This document shows positions 24,494 to 30,664 of a stretch of 34,133 bases of DNA, in pieces. Source of the DNA: DASTYU01 sp035764655 (GTDB taxonomy: Bacteria > Chloroflexota > Limnocylindria > Limnocylindrales > CSP1-4); the NCBI GenBank assembly GCA_035764655.1, contig DASTYU010000058.1, forward strand, positions 1-34,133. Reading direction: 5' to 3'. Position numbers and translations under genes: made by a program. A model generated the notes under the pieces. That model worked only from the letters and a program-made list of their open reading frames with translations, had not been told where the DNA came from and ran no database searches. Position 1 is the first letter of the stretch, and every line of letters begins with the position of its first letter.

Positions 24494-24871
24494 ATGCGCA
24501 GATCCATCGTTGCGGCGCTCAGCGGCGTGGCGCTCAGCCTGCTGATGGTGACATCAGTCCTGGCCTTCGAGTGCACCAACCTCAGCAAGCCGCCTGCCGC
24601 CGGGACGCAGGTGGTCTTCGGGCCGAACGACGAGATCGTGTGGCTCAGCCGTGGACTGGAACGGCGCATCGAGCAGGGCATCGTGGATCCGGAGTCCGGC
24701 GAGGGCTTCCACGGGCTGCTCGGTTTCGATTTCGACGGCGACGGCGTCGTCGATGCCAGCACGTACATCGGCGTCGGGCCGGACGGCGAGATCCCGCTCG
24801 AGGCGCAGTTCGCGGGGCCTGCCTGTCGGGGCCTGTCCAATCTGGGGATCTTCTTCACGCAGTGCCTCTAG
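24494..24871 (+). CDS. Small secreted protein with a calcium-loop-like motif, function unknown
   Basis: The 125-aa protein has a signal peptide (about residues 1-24, SGVALSLLMVTSVLA) and a mature part of about 100 residues with three cysteines (27, 111, 124). The segment GFDFDGDGVVDAS has Asp at 79, 81, 83 and 87, the DxDxDGxxD spacing of EF-hand or dockerin-type calcium loops. A single loop without a clear helix pair suggests local metal binding rather than a full EF-hand. The ATG has GGGG 7-8 nt upstream. It lies alone between tRNA-Val and lemA with its own promoter. I do not recognise a family. Confidence 0.75.
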   Translation: MRRSIVAALSGVALSLLMVTSVLAFECTNLSKPPAAGTQVVFGPNDEIVWLSRGLERRIEQGIVDPESGEGFHGLLGFDFDGDGVVDASTYIGVGPDGEIPLEAQFAGPACRGLSNLGIFFTQCL

Positions 24872-24924
24872 CCGGCTCGAGGAGCGTTGCGCGGCTCCGT
24901 TGGTCCGTGCCGCAGGTGGGGCAG

Positions 24925-24930
24925 TAGACT
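24925..24930 (+). promoter_or_regulatory. -10-like TAGACT upstream of lemA
   Basis: TAGACT lies 46 nt before the lemA ATG; a weak TTGGTC (24900-24905) is 19 nt upstream. Together they could start a leader of about 40 nt. Confidence 0.35.
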
Positions 24931-24947
24931 TGCAGTCACCTAGGCAG

Positions 24948-24962
24948 GGCTCCGCCGGAGCC
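24948..24962 (+). promoter_or_regulatory. Hairpin in the lemA leader just before the ribosome binding site
   Basis: GGCTCC, loop GCC and GGAGCC form a perfect 6-bp stem ending 4 nt before the Shine-Dalgarno stretch GGAGGAGGG (24967-24975). It may tune ribosome access; no known riboswitch class is recognised. Confidence 0.35.
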
Positions 24963-24976
24963 GCGCGGAGGAGGGT

Positions 24977-25549
24977 ATGGATAATCTTCCCCTGATCATC
25001 ATCGCCGTCATCGTCGTCCTGCTCGTCGTGGCGGCGATCGGGATCTACAACGGTCTCGTCCAGCGGCGCCTGCGGATCGACGAGGCGTTCGCCCAGATCG
25101 AGGTCCAGCTCAAGCGGCGCCACGACCTGATCCCGAACCTCGTGAATGCCGTCAAGGGCTACATGGGCTTCGAGCAGAAGGTGCTGACCGACGTCACCAA
25201 CGCCCGCGCCGCGGCGGTTGCCGCGGGGGCGCAGGGACCGGCCCAGCAGGCCGCTGCGGAGAACGCGCTGACCAGCACGCTGCGCTCGCTGTTCGCGGTC
25301 GTCGAGAACTACCCGGAGCTCAAGGCCAATCAGAACGTCCTCGAGCTGCAGGAGCAGTTGACCACGACCGAGAACCAGATCTCGTTCAGCCGACAGCACT
25401 ACAACGCGACCGTGCTCGACTACAACACGGCCATCCAGGTCTTCCCGAACGTCCTATTGGCAGGCCCGCTCGGCTTCACCCGGCGCGAGTTCTTTGACGC
25501 CGAACCCGAGGCCGCCAACGTCCCGACGGTCGACCTGAGCATCAGCTGA
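24977..25549 (+). CDS. lemA: LemA family membrane protein
   Basis: LemA proteins are membrane-anchored helical-bundle proteins of unclear biochemical function, often paired with HtpX or TPM-domain proteins. The 190-aa protein has an N-terminal helix (about residues 4-24, LPLIIIAVIVVLLVVAAIGIY), then the family signature LRIDEAFAQIEVQLKRRHDLIPNLVNAVKGY (near 25070-25160) and ENQISFSRQHYNATVLDYNT, ending with the FP..LLAGPLGFTRREFFDAE segment. Length is typical. A strong GGAGG lies 5 nt before the ATG. It is followed 22 nt later by htpX, the classic partner. Confidence 0.94.
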   Translation: MDNLPLIIIAVIVVLLVVAAIGIYNGLVQRRLRIDEAFAQIEVQLKRRHDLIPNLVNAVKGYMGFEQKVLTDVTNARAAAVAAGAQGPAQQAAAENALTSTLRSLFAVVENYPELKANQNVLELQEQLTTTENQISFSRQHYNATVLDYNTAIQVFPNVLLAGPLGFTRREFFDAEPEAANVPTVDLSIS

Positions 25550-25571
25550 CTGCGGACCCGCGCGAGGGCCC

Positions 25572-26546
25572 GTGGCCGCAACCACCTTCTTCGCCCAGGC
25601 GTCGGCGAACCGTCGCAACTCGTTCCTGCTCGCGGCGTTCGTCGTCGCCGTGCTGTGCCTGCTCGGGTTCTTCGTGGGCTACGCCATTGCCGGTGATCCG
25701 GCCGGCGGCGTAGCGGCGACGGGCGCCGCGCTCCTGCTCGGTAGCGTGATCGCGGTCGGGACGTACTTTCAGGGCGACAAGCTCGTCCTGGCAGCATCGG
25801 GCGCTCGTCCGGTGGATGCGCAGGCAGCGCCGCAGCTGATGAACGTCGTCCAGGAGATGGCGATCGCCGCCAACGTGCCGATGCCGGCGGTGTACGTCAT
25901 CGACGACTCCGCGCCCAACGCGTTCGCCACGGGCCGCGACCCCAAGCACGCGTCGGTCGCGATCACCACCGGGCTGCTCGAGAAGCTCGACCGCGAGGAA
26001 TTGCAGGGAGTCATCGGCCACGAACTGTCGCACGTCCGGAACTTCGACATCCGCTTCGCGCTGATCGTCGGGGTGATGGTCGGGGCGATCGCGATCCTGG
26101 CCGACTTCTTCCTGCGCTTCACCTTCTGGGGCGGTGGCCGGCGCGGTCGAGACCGCGACGGTGGCGGCGGGGCGCAGCTGATCATCTTCTTCATCGCCAT
26201 CGCGCTGGCGATCCTGGCTCCAATCATCGCCCGCTTCATTCAGCTCGCGGTGAGCCGGCAACGCGAATACCTGGCCGACGCGTCGGCGGTCGAGCTGACC
26301 CGGAACCCGTATGGGCTGGAGCGAGCCCTGGCCAAGATTTCGGCCGATACCGAGGTTCTCGAGGTCGCCAACCGCGGCACGCAACACATGTATTTCACGA
26401 ACCCGATCAAGAAGTTCGAGGAGCGCTCGTCGAACTTGTTCTCGACCCACCCGGCGATCGTGGACCGGATCAACCGCCTGCGCGAACTGACCGGGGAAGC
26501 GCCCCTTTCGGCACCCGAAGCGGCAACCCTGGCGGGCCTTGAGTAG
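25572..26546 (+). CDS. htpX: HtpX-like membrane zinc metalloprotease (M48)
   Basis: HtpX degrades misfolded membrane proteins at the cytoplasmic face. The 324-aa protein has two N-terminal helices (about 17-40 and 46-66), the zinc motif GHELSH (H150, E151, H154) followed by VRNFD, a hydrophobic region interrupted by a Gly/Arg-rich loop (about 187-200), a further helix (about 202-222), and the third zinc ligand Glu232 in SRQREYLADASAVEL. The C-terminal LFSTHP is a family marker. All catalytic residues are intact. GTG 25572 gives a normal start, and the lemA-htpX pair is probably one operon. Confidence 0.94.
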   Translation: MAATTFFAQASANRRNSFLLAAFVVAVLCLLGFFVGYAIAGDPAGGVAATGAALLLGSVIAVGTYFQGDKLVLAASGARPVDAQAAPQLMNVVQEMAIAANVPMPAVYVIDDSAPNAFATGRDPKHASVAITTGLLEKLDREELQGVIGHELSHVRNFDIRFALIVGVMVGAIAILADFFLRFTFWGGGRRGRDRDGGGGAQLIIFFIAIALAILAPIIARFIQLAVSRQREYLADASAVELTRNPYGLERALAKISADTEVLEVANRGTQHMYFTNPIKKFEERSSNLFSTHPAIVDRINRLRELTGEAPLSAPEAATLAGLE

Positions 26547-26835
26547 AGGCCGTCGGGCGGCCGGCGTTGAGGCGCCGACGTGGCCAATTTCCCACCCGGA
26601 GACCGTTAGGCCAAGGACGAACGGCCGATCCTGGCCAGAGTTGCGGCGATGAAAATTTGTCCGCGTCGTGGGGTCAAGCGGGGCCCAATCGGGGGATCCG
26701 GGGTTCGGGTTTCTGGCCTTCGTTTCCACCCATGGGAATCTGGCCATCCTCGGCCGCGAGTCATTTGATGGGCCGTCGAGACGCGTGGTACCCTTCGCGT
26801 CGCCGACGGGCGGCCAAAGCCTGGTTGGCCATCGG
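26547..26835. other. Intergenic region between htpX and tRNA-Phe
   Basis: No gene is evident in these 289 nt. Inverted repeats (CGTCGG/CCGACG near 26550-26580, GGCCAA 26812-26817 / TTGGCC 26825-26830) and the tRNA promoter lie here. The GGCCAA/TTGGCC hairpin ends 5 nt before the tRNA and is part of the precursor leader. Confidence 0.5.
26765..26794 (+). promoter_or_regulatory. Promoter of the Phe-Gly-Gln-Cys tRNA cluster
   Basis: TTGATG (26765-26770) and TACCCT (26789-26794) are 18 nt apart, with an extended TG one base before the -10. Transcription would begin near 26801, about 35 nt before tRNA-Phe. It is among the best promoter matches in the window. Confidence 0.55.
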
Positions 26836-26911
26836 GCCGAGATAGCTCAGTTGGTAGAGCACGCGACTGAAAATCGCGGTGTCGCCAGTTCGATTCTGGC
26901 TCTCGGCACCA
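26836..26911 (+). tRNA. tRNA-Phe (anticodon GAA)
   Basis: Acceptor GCCGAGA pairs with TCTCGGC, discriminator A, encoded CCA. The anticodon arm CGCGA/TCGCG holds loop CTGAAAA, giving GAA. First of four closely spaced tRNAs. Confidence 0.97.
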
Positions 26912-26939
26912 CCATTCGGTGGTCGCAAACAGTGAACGG

Positions 26940-27015
26940 GCGGAAGTGGCTCAGTTGGTAGAGCATCACCTTGCCAAGGTGAGGGTCGCGGGTTCGAGTC
27001 CCGTCTTCCGCTCCA
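26940..27015 (+). tRNA. tRNA-Gly (anticodon GCC)
   Basis: Acceptor GCGGAAG pairs with CTTCCGC, discriminator T, encoded CCA. The anticodon arm TCACC/GGTGA holds TTGCCAA, giving GCC. Confidence 0.97.
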
Positions 27016-27038
27016 TTTCTTTGTCCGGGACGAGGCGC

Positions 27039-27112
27039 TGCCCCTTCGTCTAGTGGTAGGACAGCGGACTTTGGATCCGTGAACCGAGGTTCGAATCCTC
27101 GAGGGGCAGCCA
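27039..27112 (+). tRNA. tRNA-Gln (anticodon UUG)
   Basis: Acceptor TGCCCCT pairs with AGGGGCA, discriminator G, encoded CCA. The anticodon arm GCGGA/TCCGT holds CTTTGGA, giving TTG. Confidence 0.97.
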
Positions 27113-27145
27113 ACACATCCGCCGTATCCCGGAACGGCGAACGGT

Positions 27146-27222
27146 GGCGACGTGGCGAAGTGGCCTAACGCGGCGGTCTGCAAAACCGCTATTCACCGGT
27201 TCGACTCCGGTCGTCGCCTCCA
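27146..27222 (+). tRNA. tRNA-Cys (anticodon GCA)
   Basis: Acceptor GGCGACG pairs with CGTCGCC, discriminator T, encoded CCA. The anticodon arm GCGGT/ACCGC holds CTGCAAA, giving GCA. The T arm ACCGG-TTCGACT-CCGGT is intact. Part of this gene recurs, decayed, at 28771-28829. Confidence 0.97.
27191..27213 (+). repeat. Direct repeat copy 1 (tRNA-Cys T-arm region)
   Basis: ATTCACCGGTTCGACT (27191-27206) plus the next 7 bases recurs at 28800-28822 with one mismatch in 23. The copy lies in the 3' half of tRNA-Cys, a usual place for integrase attachment sites. Confidence 0.8.
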
Positions 27223-27350
27223 CAATCCGAGGGTGAGCGAGGACATCACCGGCCGTCAGCAGTGCCGCCCAGGATCTTCCGTTTGGTCCGCGTCGCTGAT
27301 GTCGCTCCAACCGGAGCCGCTGCCGACATGGACCCAATGACGCGGACGTC

Positions 27351-28769
27351 GTGAAGGTGACCGACCTTGCCGCCCGCGAGCGCGGCGCGGCGACCACGCG
27401 GCCCTTGCCGTCGGTGGCGACGCTTCTCACCATCGGGGCTTTGGCGACCGCGTTCGTCATCGTCGGAGTCGGAGCCACGTTCCGGCAACTGACCATCCCG
27501 CGCTTCCGGACCGTCTGGGCCGAGGATGGGCAGGTGTACGGGCAATGCCCGATGACGGACCCGTCGCCTGCGACGTGTCTCGTGACGCCCTACGACGGAT
27601 GGCTGCAGTTGGTGTCGCGGTTCCTTGGGGCGATCGCAGCCGCGCTGCCGCCCGAGCGATTCTCCTACTCCGTGACGCTCCTCGCCGCCGCAGTCGCGGG
27701 GATCGCGGCTGTGCTCCTCGCTCGCGCAATCATGGACGTCACAGGATCGCGGGTTGCTGCGGTCGCCGCGGCAGTTGCGCTGACGCTCATCCACCCGGCC
27801 GGCCTGGAGGTTGCCGGGAACATCACGAATCTCCACTGGATCCTGCTTGCCGCATCACTGACGATCGTGGCATGCGGCTGGCTCGGTCACCGCATCGACG
27901 CAGCGGACGGCACGTTGATCCTCTTGACGATCGCGACGTCCCCGTTCGGACTGATGCTCGTCGCGTTCCTGATCGTTGACCGGCTGCTGCGGCGTCGCCT
28001 GCGCGACGCGCTCCTCGGGGGCGCCGTCTTCCTGACGGTCGTCCAGGCGGCCTACGGCCTCATCTCGCCGCGCCCTCCGGTCCCGGATCTCCCAGTCAGG
28101 ATCCTCGACCCGATCCGCTGGTACTGGGACAGCGTCGTCCTCCACGGACCGTTCGGCAGTCGCTCGATCGTCCCGGACATGTTCGTGGCGCTCGTCCTCG
28201 TGGCGGCATCGGTGGTGCTCGTGGCTCGGGCGATCCGCGATCGCGCCCCTGCCATCGCGCCCGACGAGCCGGCCGGCCCAGGCGCGTATCACGCGCGGAT
28301 GGTCGCGGGGATCCCGCGTCACTGGCTGGGACCCGCTGCCGTCGCGGCCCTTGTGGCAGCGGGTGCTGTGTTGTTCTGGGTCACCACCTACCTCAACAAC
28401 CATCCGGCGGCGCGCTACACGTACACCACCGTCGCGCTCATGGTCATCGCCGCGTTCCTCGCCCTCGCCTTGGCCGCACGCCCGAATACCCGCACGGCCG
28501 ATGGAACGCCCGCGTCGCCTGGAGCAGGGCGGACCGGACGCTTCGCGATCGCGGCAATGGCGCTACTGGTCGCCGTCGGATTCGCGCAGGACTTCCGGCT
28601 TCAGACGTCTGCCTCGCGGGGTCCGGACTACCCGACTGCGTTCCGCGGCGCGGCCACCGCCTGCGGCCAGGCCGCCGACAACGCGCGTGTCCTGTTGTCT
28701 CCGCTCCCGTACGGACAGGTCACGACCGAATGGCACCTGCTGATCCCGTGCGAGCGGATCGGCGACTGA
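27351..28769 (+). CDS. Polytopic membrane protein, possibly GT-C glycosyltransferase-like, unknown function
   Basis: The 472-aa protein has roughly ten hydrophobic helices. After the first (about 22-45) comes an extracytoplasmic loop with WAEDG (56-60, Glu58-Asp59), two cysteines (66, 76) that could form a disulfide, and PYDGWLQLVSRFLG (80-93). A later VAGNITNLHWILLAA lies near 27818-27860. An acidic pair in the first outer loop plus many helices recalls GT-C type lipid-linked-sugar transferases and related high-GC membrane proteins, but I cannot confirm the family. The C-terminal 60 residues are soluble. GTG 27351 is the chosen start; no ribosome binding site is obvious. It lies alone between intact tRNA-Cys and its decayed copy. 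Confidence 0.8.
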   Translation: MKVTDLAARERGAATTRPLPSVATLLTIGALATAFVIVGVGATFRQLTIPRFRTVWAEDGQVYGQCPMTDPSPATCLVTPYDGWLQLVSRFLGAIAAALPPERFSYSVTLLAAAVAGIAAVLLARAIMDVTGSRVAAVAAAVALTLIHPAGLEVAGNITNLHWILLAASLTIVACGWLGHRIDAADGTLILLTIATSPFGLMLVAFLIVDRLLRRRLRDALLGGAVFLTVVQAAYGLISPRPPVPDLPVRILDPIRWYWDSVVLHGPFGSRSIVPDMFVALVLVAASVVLVARAIRDRAPAIAPDEPAGPGAYHARMVAGIPRHWLGPAAVAALVAAGAVLFWVTTYLNNHPAARYTYTTVALMVIAAFLALALAARPNTRTADGTPASPGAGRTGRFAIAAMALLVAVGFAQDFRLQTSASRGPDYPTAFRGAATACGQAADNARVLLSPLPYGQVTTEWHLLIPCERIGD

Positions 28770-28770
28770 G

Positions 28771-28829
28771 GGCGACGCCTGGGCCCTCTGCAGGCCACGA
28801 TTCACCGGTTCGACTGCGGTCGCTCTCCA
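28771..28829 (+). pseudogene. Degenerate tRNA-Cys copy with internal deletion
   Basis: The segment begins with GGCGACG, the exact tRNA-Cys 5' acceptor, then shows TCTGCA around the anticodon, an exact 16-nt match through the T arm (28800-28815), GCGGTCG with one change, and ends CTCTCCA. The D arm and part of the anticodon stem are missing, so it is about 18 nt shorter than the 77-nt gene and cannot fold as a tRNA. It starts 2 nt after the membrane-protein stop. Confidence 0.75.
28800..28822 (+). repeat. Direct repeat copy 2 (decayed tRNA-Cys T-arm region)
   Basis: Matches 27191-27213 at 22 of 23 positions in the same orientation. The pair brackets about 1.6 kb containing only the polytopic membrane-protein gene. 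Confidence 0.8.
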
Positions 28830-28925
28830 CTCTCTCCGCACATCCGGCTGGCGAGGCTCGCGTGATCGACCCGCGATGAAAGGGCGCATCAGCGTTCAGC
28901 GGGCGACGTCGAGGAGATCCTGGCC

Positions 28926-28934
28926 TGCTAGTGT
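28926..28934 (+). promoter_or_regulatory. Extended -10 element (TGC-TAGTGT) of the exported-protein gene
   Basis: TAGTGT (28929-28934) with TG one base upstream would give a leader of about 20 nt before the GTG at 28960. No -35 is seen. Confidence 0.3.
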
Positions 28935-28959
28935 TCGGCGACACACTGGAGGGATCACG

Positions 28960-29610
28960 GTGGGCACCCTTGGTCGTCGCGTTGCATGGATCACCGGCGT
29001 TGTCCTCGCGGTCGCCGGGACTGGAACCGTCCTCGCTGCCGATGCGACTCCGACGGTCGAGGCGGCCGGCGTCGTCCTCGACACTGGAGGCAACCCCGGC
29101 GTCGTCGAGTCGGCGCGGGTCGACGAGTTCGAGACGCCGGAATCCGAGGGTGTGAGGACGGAAATCGACGTTGCCGCCGACGGGACCTTCAGCGTGTCGC
29201 TCCGCGAGTGGGGCACGCCCGAGCAGCCAGCCGCAGCTCGGTTCGCCGTCTTCGGGGTCCCAGGCGAGCCGGTCGTGATCAACGACGAAGGCTGCACCGA
29301 GACGACGACGCCATTCGGGACGGTCGACGTGCCGATCCCCGGCGAGGTACCGACGGAGCCGATCACGATCGTGCTCGACCAGTCGGTTGTCGACGGCCTG
29401 TGCCCGCCGGTCACGGCGACGCCCGAACCGAAGGCGCCCGACCCCGAACCGGACGTGCTGGCACCGGCGGTGACCCTGCCGCCGACCGACGCGCAGGCCG
29501 GCTCGGGTCCAGGGCTCGCCGGATCCGTCGCCGCTGCATTGCTTCTGGCCGGGATTGCGCTCCTCGGGGCCGGGTTCGTGGCCGGGCGGCGACCGACGCG
29601 GGCGAGGTAG
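28960..29610 (+). CDS. Exported protein with a sortase-like LPPTD/hydrophobic/basic tail
   Basis: GTG 28960 is supported by GGAGGG (28948-28953) 6-7 nt upstream and gives 216 aa, although the frame is open further back. Residues 1-27 form a signal peptide (RRVAWITGVVLAVAGTGTVLAA). The mature part has an acidic beta-rich domain and a Pro/Glu-rich linker. The end reads LPPTD (173-177), a Gly/Ser spacer, a hydrophobic helix (about 187-209) and RRPTRAR, the order of a cell-wall sorting signal, although the last residue is Asp rather than Gly. It may instead simply be a C-terminal membrane anchor. No sortase gene is nearby. The role of the folded domain is unknown. Confidence 0.8.
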   Translation: MGTLGRRVAWITGVVLAVAGTGTVLAADATPTVEAAGVVLDTGGNPGVVESARVDEFETPESEGVRTEIDVAADGTFSVSLREWGTPEQPAAARFAVFGVPGEPVVINDEGCTETTTPFGTVDVPIPGEVPTEPITIVLDQSVVDGLCPPVTATPEPKAPDPEPDVLAPAVTLPPTDAQAGSGPGLAGSVAAALLLAGIALLGAGFVAGRRPTRAR

Positions 29611-29623
29611 TCCCGGCACCGGG

Positions 29624-30013
29624 GTGTTCGCGCAACTCGACTATGTCTACATGCCCAGTCGCGATGTCGCGGCCGACGCCGCGTACTTCACCGGCGTGCT
29701 CGGCGCCCGGTTGATCTTCGCGATCGACGAGATGGGGACCCGCGTCGCGATGATCGAGTTGACCGCCGGTCCGCCAAAGCTCCTGCTCGCCGGGCACCTC
29801 CAAGGCGAGGTGCCCGTGCTCGTATATCGCGTCGCGAACCTGCAGGACATGACGGCGACGCTGCGCGCGCGAGGCTGGACCGAAGGGCATTCACTGGAGA
29901 TCCCGCAGGGGCCGGTTTGCACGTTCGCCACCCCAGGCGGCCAGCGGATCGGGATCTATGAGCGCACGCGCCCGCGGGTGGAGGCGTCGTTCGAGGGGCG
30001 CCGGGACTTCTAG
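29624..30013 (+). CDS. VOC-superfamily (glyoxalase/bleomycin-resistance-like) protein
   Basis: GTG 29624 gives 130 aa and begins VFAQLDYVYMPSRDVAADAAYFTGVLGARL (near 29624-29713), the typical first beta-alpha-beta unit of the vicinal oxygen chelate fold; the second half has LVYRVANLQDMTATLRARGW and ends FATPGGQRIGIYE. The 130-residue single-domain size suits a dimeric VOC enzyme or binding protein. Metal ligands are not certain: the usual first-strand His is absent (the strand reads LDYVYM), so it may be a ligand-binding or non-canonical member. It starts 13 nt after the preceding stop. Confidence 0.8.
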   Translation: MFAQLDYVYMPSRDVAADAAYFTGVLGARLIFAIDEMGTRVAMIELTAGPPKLLLAGHLQGEVPVLVYRVANLQDMTATLRARGWTEGHSLEIPQGPVCTFATPGGQRIGIYERTRPRVEASFEGRRDF

Positions 30014-30040
30014 CTCGGCCACACTTCGCACACCGGGCGC

Positions 30041-30067
30041 TGAACCTTTGGGGCGTCCCGACCATCT
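30041..30067 (+). promoter_or_regulatory. Candidate ECF-type promoter upstream of the sigma factor gene
   Basis: TGAACCTTT (30041-30049) resembles the GAAC core of ECF -35 elements and is followed at a suitable distance by CGACCATC. Placement 45 nt before the sigma start suggests autoregulation. Based on sequence resemblance only. Confidence 0.35.
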
Positions 30068-30112
30068 TTGGAATGGAAGCGCCCGACGTGCGGGTGCGCA
30101 ACGGAGGCCGCG

Positions 30113-30664
30113 GTGACGGTCGCGCTGGTCGAACGGGCACGCAACGGGGACGAGGCCGCCTTCGCCGAGCTCGTCGACCTGCACGGTGACCGCTGCTACG
30201 CGATCGCCTATCGCATCCTTCGCGACGTGGAACGCGCCCAGGACGCGGTGCAGCAGGCGTTTCTGCTGTGCTGGCGCGAGCTGCCGAAGCTGCGCGACCC
30301 GGAACGGTTCGGCGTGTGGCTTCACCGCCTCCTGGTGAATGCCTGCTACGAGGAATACCGCCGCCACAAGCGCTGGACGACCAACATCCGGGCGCTTCCC
30401 ATCGACGGGCCCGAAGCACCCGACTCGATTACCTCCATTGCCGACCGGCATGCGCTCGAGCAGGCGTTCCGGGAGCTGACCCCGGAGCATCGCGCGGTCG
30501 TCGTCCTGCATCACCACGTCGGGATGCCCCTGGCCACGATCGCCGAGGTTGTCGGCATTCCACTCGGCACCGTGAAGTCCCGGCTCTTTCACGCCACCCG
30601 CCTCCTGCGCACGGCGCTCGGGGCCGACAGCGACACCGATGTCCCGGAGGTCCGTCCGGCATGA
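30113..30664 (+). CDS. ECF-family RNA polymerase sigma factor (sigma-70 regions 2 and 4)
   Basis: The start is GTG 30113, with GGAGG (30103-30107) 5 nt upstream; an in-frame TTG 45 nt earlier lacks a binding site. The 183-aa protein has region 2 (about 10-80: GDEAAFAELVDLHG, YAIAYRILRDVERAQDAVQQAFLLCWRELPKL near 30196-30290, FGVWLHRLLVNACYEEYRR) and region 4 (about 110-165: LTPEHRAVVVLHHHVGMPLATIAEVVGIPLGTVKSRL near 30477-30590), with no sigma 3 domain. These features define group 4 (ECF) sigma factors, which redirect polymerase after an envelope signal. The stop overlaps the ATG of the next gene (ATGA), so the pair is made together. Confidence 0.93.
   Translation: MTVALVERARNGDEAAFAELVDLHGDRCYAIAYRILRDVERAQDAVQQAFLLCWRELPKLRDPERFGVWLHRLLVNACYEEYRRHKRWTTNIRALPIDGPEAPDSITSIADRHALEQAFRELTPEHRAVVVLHHHVGMPLATIAEVVGIPLGTVKSRLFHATRLLRTALGADSDTDVPEVRPA

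Noticed and set aside
26547..26764. Possible small gene or terminator between htpX and the tRNA-Phe promoter
   Set aside because: Inverted repeats are present but without a T-run, and the short open frames there show no coding character.
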